Shown: positions 1 to 7,789 of the stretch, in pieces
Position numbering within the stretch: position 1 is the stretch's first letter
Layout of the letters: each line of letters opens with the position of its first letter
Source: JACRLI01 sp035542815
GTDB taxonomy: Bacteria; Eisenbacteria; RBG-16-71-46; JACRLI01
DNA length: 10,777 nucleotides
Assembly (NCBI GenBank): GCA_035542815.1
Contig: DATKKS010000288.1
Span: 1 to 10,777 of the forward strand
Direction: 5' to 3'
The notes under the pieces: generated by a model
The model's database searches: none
Seen by the model: only the letters and a program-made list of their open reading frames with translations
Told to the model about the DNA's origin: nothing
Translations under genes and position numbers: made by a program

Positions 1-1
1 C

Positions 2-1249
2 CGCGTGCTCGGGAGCTTCGCCGAGCACGGCCGGTTCGTCGTGCGCCACCGCGGCCGGGTGGTGGCCGACGTGCCCAACCAGCTCATCACCGCGGGGATC
101 TCGGTGCGCCGGCCGGCCGAGCGGCGCGCCGCGGCGCCGCCGGTGGCGCTGCCCGAAGGCCCGCCGGGCGGGCCGCTGTCCGATCCCGCGGCGCTCCTCG
201 GGCGCTGGGCGGGCTCGCGCCGCGGGGCCTCGCGCCGGCCCGTCACCCGCTTCTACGACTCCGAGGTGCAGGGCCGGGCGGTGCTGCGCCCCGGGGAGGC
301 CGACGCGGGGGTGTTCCTGCTGCGCTGGGGCGGGCCGGAGGCGGTGGCGGTGGCGATGGACGGCGACCCCGGCCGGATGGAGGCGGACCCGCGCGGCGGA
401 GCCGCGGCGGCGGTGTGCGAGGTGTGCCGGAACCTGGCCGCGGTGGGAGCGGTGCCGCTGGCGCTCACCGACTGCCTGAACTTCGGCAACCCGGAGCACC
501 CCGAGGTCATGGGGGATCTCGAGGCGGCTCTGGAGGGCCTGGGGGAGGCGGCGCGCGCGGTGGGCGTCCCGGGCCCCGCAGGCGGGCCGCGGGGCGAGGC
601 GCCGCTGCCGTTCATCTCCGGCAACGTCAGCCTATACAACCAGCCCGGCGGGGGCCAGGACATCCCGCCCTCGCCTGTGGTGGCCGGGGTGGGGGTGTTG
701 GAGGACCTGGGGCGGGCCACCACTCCCCGGCTCAAGCGGCCGGGCCACGCGGTGGCGTTCCTGGGCCGGCGGCGCGCGGTGTTCAGCGGCTCGTGGGCGG
801 CGCGGGAGGCGGGCCTACCGGCCCGGGGCGGCCTGCCCGAGCCGGGCCTGGCCGGCGCGCAGGTGCGTGCCGAGGTGGAGCTGGTGCGGGCGGCGATCGC
901 GGGCGGCACGGTGTCGGCGGCGCACGACGTGGCCGAAGGCGGCGTGCTGTGGACCGGCTTCGAGATGTGCCTGCCGTACGCGGGCGGCTCCGCCGCCGGG
1001 CTGGAGCTGACCCTGCCCTATGCCGGGTGGATGCTGGAGGAAGGGTGCGGCTTCCTGCTGGAGCTGGAGGTGCCGGCCGTGGCGGAGCTGGAGCGGCGGG
1101 CCCAGGCCGCGGGCCTGGAGGCGTTCGCGGTCGGCCGCACGGTGGCGGAGCGCGGGCTGCGCATCCGGGTCGGGGGCGGCTGGCGCACCGCGGACCTGGA
1201 GGCGCTGGCCGCGGCCCGCGGGCGCGCGCTGGAGGACATCTTCCCGTGA
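2..1249 (+). CDS. purL: Phosphoribosylformylglycinamidine synthase PurL, C-terminal part (5' truncated by window)
   Basis: This is the synthetase subunit that makes FGAM from FGAR, ATP and PurQ-supplied ammonia, step 4 of purine synthesis in the cytoplasm. About 415 residues are visible and the N-terminal half lies off the window; the frame is already open at base 2. Seen in order: an end-of-AIRS-domain segment ending VPNQLITAG, a linker, then the second AIRS-like half starting FYDSEVQGRAVLRPG. That half contains LALTDCLNFGNPEHPEV and ISGNVSLYNQ, both hallmark PurL motifs, and later SAAHDVAEGG near the ATP-binding fold. Oddities are a Gly/Pro-rich insert of about a dozen residues just before ISGNVSLYN (about 565-612) and a divergent version of the usual EspsRF motif (LEEGCGFLLEL). 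The stop overlaps the purQ start as GTGA. Family assignment is secure. Whether this is small-type PurL cannot be read directly, but separate purQ and PurS-like genes next door favour it. Confidence 0.95.
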   Translation, partial: RVLGSFAEHGRFVVRHRGRVVADVPNQLITAGISVRRPAERRAAAPPVALPEGPPGGPLSDPAALLGRWAGSRRGASRRPVTRFYDSEVQGRAVLRPGEADAGVFLLRWGGPEAVAVAMDGDPGRMEADPRGGAAAAVCEVCRNLAAVGAVPLALTDCLNFGNPEHPEVMGDLEAALEGLGEAARAVGVPGPAGGPRGEAPLPFISGNVSLYNQPGGGQDIPPSPVVAGVGVLEDLGRATTPRLKRPGHAVAFLGRRRAVFSGSWAAREAGLPARGGLPEPGLAGAQVRAEVELVRAAIAGGTVSAAHDVAEGGVLWTGFEMCLPYAGGSAAGLELTLPYAGWMLEEGCGFLLELEVPAVAELERRAQAAGLEAFAVGRTVAERGLRIRVGGGWRTADLEALAAARGRALEDIFP

Positions 1250-2058
1250 AGCCGCGCGTGGCGCTGCTGCGCTTTCCGGGGGTGAACTGCGAGTTCGAAA
1301 CCGCCCGCGCCCTGGCCTGCGCCGGGGCGGAGGTCACCTGGCTGGGCTGGGGTGCGCGGCTGGAGGAGGCCGCATTCGACGGGTTCGTGCTGCCCGGGGG
1401 GTTCTCCTACGAGGATCGGGTGCGGGCCGGGGCGGTGGCCTCGCGCTCCGAGTGGATGGACGCGCTGGGCCGGGCGGGCGAGGCGGGCAAGCCGGTCCTG
1501 GGGATCTGCAACGGCGCGCAAGTGCTGGTGGAGGGCGGGCTGGTCCCGGGGAGGGCGGGGCTCGCGGTGGAGCTGGCCCTGGCGCGCAACCGGGGGCGCG
1601 GCGCGGGCGGCTACCTGTGCTGCTGGTGCTTCGTCGAGATCGCCTCCATGCCCGGGTGGCCCGGCCGCCTGGCCGGGACCCGCTGGCCGGTGCCGGTGGC
1701 GCACGCCGAGGGGCGCTTCGTGTCCCGCGACCCGGCGGTGCGCGCGGAGCTGGAGTCGGGCCGCCTGGGCGCGGCGCGCTACGTGCAGCCGGACGGCGCC
1801 CCCGCGGCCGGCAGTCCGTGGGACCCCAACGGCAGCCTGGGCGCGGCCGCCGGCGTGGGCAGCGAGCGCGGCAACGTGCTGGCCTTCATGCCCCATCCGG
1901 AGCGGGCCGCGTGGCTGCGTCAGGTGCCCGAAGGGCTGCCGGGCGAGTGGGGTGAGCGGCGCCGGGGCGCGCGCACCGCCGCGGAGCTGATGTCCCCGGG
2001 CCCCGGCCAGGCGCTGCTGGACGCCTTCGTGCACGCCGCGCGGGAGGCGGTGCGGTGA
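1246..2058 (+). CDS. purQ: FGAM synthase glutaminase subunit PurQ
   Basis: This class I glutamine amidotransferase (270 aa) releases ammonia from glutamine for PurL. The GTG start at 1246 overlaps the purL stop (GTGA), with GGAGG at 1231-1235 ten bases upstream. It gives the expected N-terminus VKPRVALLRFPGVNCEFETA. The triad is visible: nucleophile Cys88 in GICNGAQ, and His217 with Glu219 in MPHPER. FVLPGGFSYEDRVRAGA, NPNGS and PVAHAEGRF are also typical of PurQ. At 270 residues it is longer than the roughly 215-230 usual for small PurQ proteins. Most of the excess is an insert after MPHPER (about residues 221-255, rich in Gly, Arg and Glu) and a longer loop around GYLCCWCF. It is translationally coupled to purL upstream and to the PurS-like gene downstream, which fits a PurLQS complex. 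Confidence 0.96.
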   Translation: MKPRVALLRFPGVNCEFETARALACAGAEVTWLGWGARLEEAAFDGFVLPGGFSYEDRVRAGAVASRSEWMDALGRAGEAGKPVLGICNGAQVLVEGGLVPGRAGLAVELALARNRGRGAGGYLCCWCFVEIASMPGWPGRLAGTRWPVPVAHAEGRFVSRDPAVRAELESGRLGAARYVQPDGAPAAGSPWDPNGSLGAAAGVGSERGNVLAFMPHPERAAWLRQVPEGLPGEWGERRRGARTAAELMSPGPGQALLDAFVHAAREAVR

Positions 2059-2666
2059 GCCGGGCGCCGGCCGGCCGGAGCGGGGGGGAGGCCCTGTACG
2101 TGACCCTGAGCGTGCCCGACCCGGTGGCGCTCACCGCGCTGGCCGCGCTGCGTTCCCTGGCTGGCCCGGCGCCGGCGTGGCTGGAGCGGGGACGGGTGTG
2201 GCTGCACACGGGCGGGGGCGCGGTGTTCGAGGCGCCCGCGGGCGTGTGGTTGAACCCCAACAAGGAGCGCGGGGTGCGCTGGACGGGGGGCGCCAACCCC
2301 TGGACCGCGGATGCCGCCGGGGGCGGGGAGGCGTGGGTGCTGGTGCGCGAGCGCGGCGCCTGCCCCGAGGCCGGCGCCGCGCGGGCGCTGGCGGAGCGCG
2401 GGGAGCGGCCGCCCGCCGGGCTCACCTGCGCCACGCTGTGGCGCCTGGGCCCGCCCGCCGATCCGGCGGCCAGGGGCGCCGGCGGCGGTGGCGCGGCGGA
2501 CCGGGTGGCGCTGGCCGAGGCGGCGGCGGTGGTGCGCAGCGCCCACCGGGGGCTCCTGGTGAACCCGCACTCCCAGGCGCACCTCTCGCTGGCCCCGCCC
2601 GCCACCCTCGCGGAACTCGCGAGCCGGCTGGACTCGCTGGCGCGCGAGGCGCAAGCTGGAGGGTGA
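2055..2666 (+). CDS. Probable duplicated PurS-like subunit of FGAM synthase
   Basis: This 203-aa protein would at first sight be called hypothetical. The GTG start at 2055 overlaps the purQ stop as GTGA, with GGGAGG at 2042-2047 seven bases upstream. Two parts follow the same plan. Residues 13-77 have a beta strand LYVTLSV, then DP and an Ala/Leu-rich helix, then GRVWL, then WLNPNKER. Residues 91-180 have AWVLVRER, an Ala-rich helix, TLWRL, and after a Gly/Ala linker GLLVNPHSQ. PurS, the small bridging subunit that small-type PurL needs, has a YVTLK..DPqG strand-helix start and ends in an LLANPVIEDY segment, so each half resembles one diverged PurS. Known structures show that the N-terminal domain of large PurL resembles a PurS dimer. 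A fused pair beside purL/purQ would be a sensible equivalent. This is pattern reading without a search. An SseB-like or unrelated protein is the alternative. Confidence 0.55.
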   Translation: MSRAPAGRSGGEALYVTLSVPDPVALTALAALRSLAGPAPAWLERGRVWLHTGGGAVFEAPAGVWLNPNKERGVRWTGGANPWTADAAGGGEAWVLVRERGACPEAGAARALAERGERPPAGLTCATLWRLGPPADPAARGAGGGGAADRVALAEAAAVVRSAHRGLLVNPHSQAHLSLAPPATLAELASRLDSLAREAQAGG

Positions 2667-2688
2667 GCGGCCCGCCTCGGCGGGCCGC
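2667..2688 (+). other. GC hairpin between the PurS-like gene and purF
   Basis: A perfect inverted repeat starts on the base after the stop codon: GCGGCCCGC (2667-2675), loop CTCG, GCGGGCCGC (2680-2688). No T-tract follows, so it is not a standard intrinsic terminator. It fills most of the 52-bp gap before purF and could stabilise mRNA ends or reduce read-through within the pur operon. The structure is seen; the role is inferred. Confidence 0.5.
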
Positions 2689-2718
2689 CGGCGACGCGAG
2701 AATGCCGGAGCGGCGACG

Positions 2719-4131
<1,413 letters not shown>

Positions 4132-4144
4132 TAGAAAATCCTAC

Positions 4145-4173
4145 TTGACGGATTAGTGGTCCTGCTCTAGACT
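4145..4173 (+). promoter_or_regulatory. Sigma70-type promoter for the PEP-CTERM cassette
   Basis: TTGACG (4145-4150), 17 bases, then TAGACT (4168-4173): five of six and four of six matches to the housekeeping consensus at ideal spacing. It begins 13 bases after the purF stop in a locally lower-GC stretch. Transcription would begin near 4180 and leave a leader of about 130 nt. Confidence 0.6.
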
Positions 4174-4208
4174 AGATGTGTCGGGCAATATGGAGCTCGG
4201 CCTCGTGC

Positions 4209-4231
4209 GCCGGGATGTTACCGGCATTTTT
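4209..4231 (+). terminator. Terminator-like hairpin in the leader of the PEP-CTERM cassette
   Basis: GCCGG (4209-4213), a seven-base loop, CCGGC (4221-4225), then ATTTTT (4226-4231). The stem is short but the following T-run is the only one in this GC-rich window, which argues for an intrinsic terminator. It could end read-through from purF, or attenuate the transcript from the promoter at 4145. TCGGC at 4233-4237 could pair with the same left arm as an alternative structure. Function is inferred. Confidence 0.45.
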
Positions 4232-4297
4232 GTCGGCCTGGAGACCCATAAGACAATTGTGATACCAAGGGCTCTGACCTCCCAGATCTCGCACCCC

Positions 4298-4304
4298 AGG
4301 AGAG
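4298..4304 (+). promoter_or_regulatory. Ribosome binding site for the PEP-CTERM gene
   Basis: AGGAGAG ends eight bases before ATG 4313. It decides the start: the same frame is open upstream to an ATG/GTG-type codon near 4178, but only 4313 has a Shine-Dalgarno sequence and gives a proper signal peptide. Confidence 0.75.
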
Positions 4305-4312
4305 ACCTAAGC

Positions 4313-4876
4313 ATGAAGCGCGCGATCCCCATCCTGCTCTTGGCGGCCTGCCTGGCCCCCGCCGTGGCACTGGCGCTGCCGGCCGTGACCGTCAGTTACA
4401 GCCTGAGCCCATTGGGCGCGGGCAACTACCGGGTCGACTATCTGCTCCAGAACCTCTCCGAACCCGGCGGTATCAACGAGCTGCTGCTGTTCTTCAACTC
4501 GAATGACCAGCCAGGCGCCGACTTCCCCGCCCTGGCGATCTCCGAGCCGGCCGGCTGGACCCATGCTGCACCCGGCGCCGTGATCCCGCCGGATCCCGGC
4601 CACTATGCCTGGTCCATCGACTGGGTGGACGACAACCCGTCGGACCCGGGCGTGCTCGCCGGCCAGTCGCTGGGCGGGTTCTCGGCCACGTTCCACTGGT
4701 CGGACCCGACCCGCGGGCCCGGCTCGCAGCCGTTTGAAGCCTTCGGATACTCCCCCCACGAGGGCACCACGGTCATTCCCGAGCCCGGCACGTTGCTGCT
4801 GCTGGCTTCGGGGATGGCTCTCCTTGGGCTGCGTCGGCGGTCCTCGGGGACCGGCGTCGGGGGGGAGGCGCAGTGA
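4313..4876 (+). CDS. Exported PEP-CTERM sorting-domain protein
   Basis: This 187-aa secreted protein has unknown function. Residues 1-21 form a signal peptide (MKR, hydrophobic core, VALA with likely cleavage after Ala21). The mature region is a small, probably beta-rich domain containing NELLLFFNSND, FPALAISEPAGW and FSATFHWSDP. The C-terminus is a classic PEP-CTERM tripartite signal: IPEPG (PEP at 156-158), hydrophobic segment GTLLLLASGMALLGL (159-173), and RRR (174-176). This class is cut and anchored or exported by an exosortase at the envelope; none is encoded in this window. Unusually, 11 small or polar residues follow the Arg cluster, where such proteins normally end. The next gene is a paralog overlapping by GTGA, so the two are probably co-translated from the promoter at 4145. 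The sorting signal is clear; the biological role is not. Confidence 0.85.
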   Translation: MKRAIPILLLAACLAPAVALALPAVTVSYSLSPLGAGNYRVDYLLQNLSEPGGINELLLFFNSNDQPGADFPALAISEPAGWTHAAPGAVIPPDPGHYAWSIDWVDDNPSDPGVLAGQSLGGFSATFHWSDPTRGPGSQPFEAFGYSPHEGTTVIPEPGTLLLLASGMALLGLRRRSSGTGVGGEAQ

Positions 4877-5442
4877 AGCATCGGGTTCTCTGGATCACCC
4901 TGGGGTTGCTGGTCCTGGCCACTGGCGTGGCCGCGGCGGGCGGCACGCGGGTCTTCTACCGCCTCTACCACCGGGAGGGGGCGAGCTGGATTCAGTACTT
5001 CCCGGGGGACGCCTTTCCGGTGGGCGGGAATCTCCCTGGGACCAACCGCTGGCGCTACACCTACGAACTCATGAACGACACCGGGCCCGGCTCGGTGAAC
5101 ACGCTGTACGTCTTCTTCAACGGGGATGGCGGGCAGCACTCCGACTTCCCACCGGTCGGCGTGAGCGCGCCGGGAGGCTGGACCCCCACCTACATCGCGC
5201 CGCCTTCCGGGCAGGAGGCGTGGCGCGAACGCTTCCGCGGGCTGGCCGCGCCGGTGGCGGTGGGCGCGAGCCTCGAGGGCTACCTGGTGGAGTTCACCTG
5301 GGAGGACCCGGTGCTCCCCGGCCCGCAGAGCTACGATGCGGTGTTCACCACGGGCTCGGAGACCGGCACCACCACTCCGAGGAAGCCCGAGGTCGCGGTC
5401 ACCCGGACCTCCTGGGGCAAGCTGCGCAATCTGTACCGGTGA
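4873..5442 (+). CDS. Exported paralog of the PEP-CTERM protein, lacking the PEP-CTERM anchor
   Basis: The product is a 189-aa secreted protein. GTG at 4873 overlaps the previous stop, with GGAGG (4864-4868) four bases upstream. The signal peptide is residues 1-22 (MKHR, hydrophobic core, VAAA). It is a diverged tandem copy of its neighbour. NTLYVFFNGDGGQHSDFPPV parallels NELLLFFNSNDQPGADFPAL, VSAPGGWT parallels ISEPAGWT, LEGYLVEFTWEDP parallels LGGFSATFHWSDP, and both reach a GTT(T/V) segment. There they part: instead of PEP plus a membrane segment and RRR, this copy ends TTTPRKPEVAV then TRTSWGKLRNLYR. It therefore has no anchor and should be soluble, or may carry a different C-terminal signal. 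Function is unknown. The paralogy is read by eye but is consistent in order and spacing over most of the length. Confidence 0.8.
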   Translation: MKHRVLWITLGLLVLATGVAAAGGTRVFYRLYHREGASWIQYFPGDAFPVGGNLPGTNRWRYTYELMNDTGPGSVNTLYVFFNGDGGQHSDFPPVGVSAPGGWTPTYIAPPSGQEAWRERFRGLAAPVAVGASLEGYLVEFTWEDPVLPGPQSYDAVFTTGSETGTTTPRKPEVAVTRTSWGKLRNLYR

Positions 5443-5499
5443 CGACGGTCCCCGCCGGCAGAGCAGCTGTCGCGCGAACCCGGAAGTGAGGACCCTCGC

Positions 5500-5531
5500 A
5501 GAGCCCCCGGCAGCTCGCTGCCGGGGGCTCT
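5500..5531 (+). terminator. Strong hairpin terminator after the secreted-protein cassette
   Basis: A perfect 14-bp stem (AGAGCCCCCGGCAG, 5500-5513, paired with 5518-5531) has a CTCG tetraloop and is followed by TGTGTCT, a weak T-rich tail. It lies 57 bases after the stop of the second exported protein and marks the end of the cassette. On the - strand it could also stop opposing transcripts (ACAAGAGC), but no - strand gene is supported. Confidence 0.75.
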
Positions 5532-5590
5532 TGTGTCTCCGCCCGCGGCCCGGCTAGGCTGGCGGCGGGACGGCGCGCGCCCGCCGTCCC

Positions 5591-5596
5591 GGGAGG
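5591..5596 (+). promoter_or_regulatory. Ribosome binding site deciding a TTG start
   Basis: GGGAGG is six bases before TTG 5603. It supports a TTG start for the CopD-like gene; the reading frame has no ATG or GTG near this point that would leave the first membrane helix intact. Confidence 0.6.
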
Positions 5597-5602
5597 CCGG
5601 GC

Positions 5603-6118
5603 TTGCACGCGTCGTATCTGCTGTATCTCACGTCGGTGTGGCTCCACATCCTGGCGGCGGCCGCCTGGGTGGGCGGGATGGTGTTCCTGGTGGTGGTGGT
5701 GGTGCCGGTGCTGCGCCGGCCCGAGTACCGCCCGGCGGCCGCCCGGATGGTGTGGCTCACCGGGGTGCGGTTCCGCGCGCTGGGCTGGGTGTGCCTGGCG
5801 GTGCTGGTGGCAACCGGGGTGTTCAACGCCGCGTGGCGCGGGGTGGGCCTCGAGCAGCTCCGGGATCCGGCCTTCTGGGGCAGCTCCTTCGGCCGCGCGC
5901 TGGGCTGGAAGCTGGCGGTGGTGCTGGCCATCCTCTTGGTGGGCGCGGTGCACGACTTCGGAGTGGGCGCCCGCGCCACCCGGCGGTGGGAGGCCGAGGC
6001 CGCGGCGGCCTCGACCGGGCGGCTGCGCCGGGCGGCGACGTGGCTGGCGCGCCTCACGCTGCTGCTGTCCCTGGCGGCGGTGGCCCTGGGGGTGATCCTG
6101 GTGCGGGGGTGGCCGTGA
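5603..6118 (+). CDS. CopD-like integral membrane protein
   Basis: This 171-aa protein has about four membrane helices: residues 12-37 (WLHILAAAAWVGGMVFLVVV), 59-75, 100-118 and 146-167. The first helix motif, LHxLAAAxWVGGxxF, is typical of the CopD (copper resistance D) membrane domain and related small heme- or copper-associated families. His15 in helix 1 and His117 in helix 3 (GAVHDFG) are candidate metal or heme ligands by analogy. It stands alone, without copC or other copper genes nearby, so a copper role is not supported by context. The TTG start is chosen from the Shine-Dalgarno sequence at 5591. It sits between the terminator at 5500-5531 and a hairpin cluster, and I see no convincing promoter directly upstream, so how it is transcribed is unclear. 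DUF-type relatives of CopD are equally possible. Confidence 0.7.
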   Translation: MHASYLLYLTSVWLHILAAAAWVGGMVFLVVVVVPVLRRPEYRPAAARMVWLTGVRFRALGWVCLAVLVATGVFNAAWRGVGLEQLRDPAFWGSSFGRALGWKLAVVLAILLVGAVHDFGVGARATRRWEAEAAAASTGRLRRAATWLARLTLLLSLAAVALGVILVRGWP

Positions 6119-6164
6119 GCGCGGGCGGCCCGCGCGCCCGGGGCGCGCCCGCGGCGTGCGCCGC
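6119..6164 (+). other. Cluster of three GC hairpins after the CopD-like gene
   Basis: Directly after the stop are GCGCGGG/CCCGCGC (6119-6135, loop CGG), GCGCGCC/GGCGCGC (6132-6148, loop CGG) and GCGGCG/CGCCGC (6151-6164, loop TG). The first two overlap and are mutually exclusive. No T-tract follows. Together they probably separate this gene from the lysS promoter at 6207, but a terminator role is inferred. Confidence 0.45.
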
Positions 6165-6206
6165 CGGCGGGGCCGCGGACGCCGCCACCCCTTTCGCCGC
6201 GCCGCG

Positions 6207-6235
6207 TTGACACCCCGCGCTTCCCTCCATATAGT
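6207..6235 (+). promoter_or_regulatory. Near-consensus sigma70 promoter for the lysS operon
   Basis: TTGACA (6207-6212, perfect) and TATAGT (6230-6235, five of six) are separated by exactly 17 bases. The spacer and -10 region are locally AT-richer than the surroundings. The start would be near 6242, giving a leader of about 40 nt. This is the best promoter in the window and probably drives lysS, the Lol genes and perhaps mcsA/mcsB. Confidence 0.85.
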
Positions 6236-6270
6236 GCAATCTCCGCGACACCAACGGGATCGACTTGCCC

Positions 6271-6277
6271 AAGGAGG
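6271..6277 (+). promoter_or_regulatory. Perfect Shine-Dalgarno sequence pointing to an ATC start for lysS
   Basis: AAGGAGG is followed by six bases and then ATC at 6284, in the lysS frame. No ATG, GTG or TTG exists in this frame between the promoter start point and GTG 6347, so this site locates the lysS start. Confidence 0.75.
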
Positions 6278-6283
6278 CGGCTC

Positions 6284-7789
6284 ATCGCACTCACCGAAGT
6301 CCTGCGCGCCCGGCGCGAGAAGCTGGAGCGGCTGAAGGCCCAGGGCGTGGAGCCCTACCCCTACGGGTACCGGCCCACGCACCACGCCGCCGAGATCCTG
6401 GGCGGCTTCGAGCGCTTCGAGACCCACCCGGACGAGAAGGTCCGCATCGCCGGCCGGCTGGTGGCCCACCGCGGCCACGGCAAGGCCGGCTTCGGGCACG
6501 TGCTGGACGAGACCGGCCGGATCCAGGTGTACAGCCGCGAGGACGCGCTCGGCCCGCCGGCCTACGGGCTGTGGGGCGAGCTGGACCTGGGCGATTTCGT
6601 GGGGGTGGAGGGCCCGGTGTTCCGCACCAAGACCGGGGAGATCACGGTCAAGGCGGAGCGGCTGGTGCTGCTGGCCAAGTCCATGCGGCCCCTGCCGGAG
6701 AAGTTCCACGGGCTCAAGGACGTGGAGGTCCGCTCGCGCCAGCGCTACGTGGACCTGGTGGCCAACCCGGAGGTGCGCGCGGTGTTCCGGAGCCGCAGCC
6801 GGATCATCTCGGCCATGCGCCGCTTCCTGGAGGGCCGCGGGTTCCTGGAGGTGGAGACCCCGATCCTCCAGCCCATCTACGGCGGCGCCTTCGCCCGCCC
6901 GTTCGTGACCCGGCACAACGTGCTGGACATCGACCTGTACCTGCGCATCTCGTTCGAGCTGTACCTGAAGCGGCTCCTGGTGGGCGGCTTCGAGCGGGTG
7001 TTCGAGATCGGCCGGGACTTCCGCAACGAGGGCATGGACCGCTCGCACAACCCCGAGTTCACCCAGATGGAGGCCTACCAGGCCTACGCCGACTACCAGG
7101 AGATGATGGAGCTCACCGAGTCCATGGTGGAGTTCATCGCCCGCGAGGTGTTCGGCACCTGCGAGCTGCCGTTCGGCGGCCGGACGCTGAACTGGAAGGC
7201 GCCCTGGCCCCGGCTCAGCCTGTTCGGGCTGCTGCGCGAGCACGCCGGCGCGGACCTGTCCGGCGGGGACGCGGCGCAGGCGCTGGAGGGCTGCCGCCGG
7301 GCGGGCCTGCCGGTGGGGCAGGAGTGGGACTACGGGCGGGCGGTGGACGAGCTGTTCAGCGCCCGGGTCCAGCCGCTGCTGGTGCAGCCGTGCTTCGTGC
7401 TGGACTACCCCAAGGACCTCTCCCCGCTGGCCAAGGAGCGGCGCGGCGCCCCGCACCTGGTGGAGCGCTTCGAGGCCTTCGCCGGCGGCATGGAGCTGGC
7501 GAACAGCTTCTCGGAACAGAACGACCCGCAGGCCCAGCAGCAGGCCTTCCGACGCCAGGCCGAACTGCGCGAGGCGGGCAACCTGGAGGCCCAGCCGGAG
7601 GACCGCGACTTCCTGCGGGCGCTGGAGTACGGCATGCCCCCGGCCGGCGGCCTGGGGCTGGGCGTGGACCGGCTGGCCATGCTGCTCACCGACCAGCACA
7701 CCATCCGCGAGGTGGTGCTGTTCCCACACCTGCGCCCGGAGCGCGACCTGGACGACACGGAGGCCGCGGACGGGCCCGCGGCGGAGTGA
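6284..7789 (+). CDS. lysS: Lysyl-tRNA synthetase, class II
   Basis: LysRS charges tRNA-Lys with lysine using ATP, in the cytoplasm. With the start at 6284 it has 501 aa, matching the usual length of about 500. The N-terminus reads (M)ALTEVLRARREKLERLKAQG, the expected leading helix. An OB-fold anticodon-binding domain follows (about residues 50-130, VRIAGRLVAHRGHGKAGFG). Class II motifs are visible: motif 1 near FLEGRGFLEVETPIL (about 181-195), motif 2 FEIGRDFRNEGMDRSHNPEF (240-259) and motif 3 GLGLGVDRLAML (456-467). GMELANSFSE is the usual lysine-site segment. The start is unusual: ATC behind a perfect Shine-Dalgarno sequence. A caller allowing only ATG/GTG/TTG would begin at GTG 6347 and lose 21 residues of the helix. 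An ATG-to-ATC sequence error is the alternative. The stop is followed without a gap by the TTG of the next gene in the same frame. Confidence 0.95.
   Translation: MALTEVLRARREKLERLKAQGVEPYPYGYRPTHHAAEILGGFERFETHPDEKVRIAGRLVAHRGHGKAGFGHVLDETGRIQVYSREDALGPPAYGLWGELDLGDFVGVEGPVFRTKTGEITVKAERLVLLAKSMRPLPEKFHGLKDVEVRSRQRYVDLVANPEVRAVFRSRSRIISAMRRFLEGRGFLEVETPILQPIYGGAFARPFVTRHNVLDIDLYLRISFELYLKRLLVGGFERVFEIGRDFRNEGMDRSHNPEFTQMEAYQAYADYQEMMELTESMVEFIAREVFGTCELPFGGRTLNWKAPWPRLSLFGLLREHAGADLSGGDAAQALEGCRRAGLPVGQEWDYGRAVDELFSARVQPLLVQPCFVLDYPKDLSPLAKERRGAPHLVERFEAFAGGMELANSFSEQNDPQAQQQAFRRQAELREAGNLEAQPEDRDFLRALEYGMPPAGGLGLGVDRLAMLLTDQHTIREVVLFPHLRPERDLDDTEAADGPAAE

Noticed and set aside
4366..4381. 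A sigma54-like TGGCAC...CTGC string, of interest because some PEP-CTERM genes are sigma54-controlled.
   Set aside because: It lies inside the signal-peptide coding region of the PEP-CTERM gene, matches the second half poorly, and a better sigma70 promoter sits upstream.
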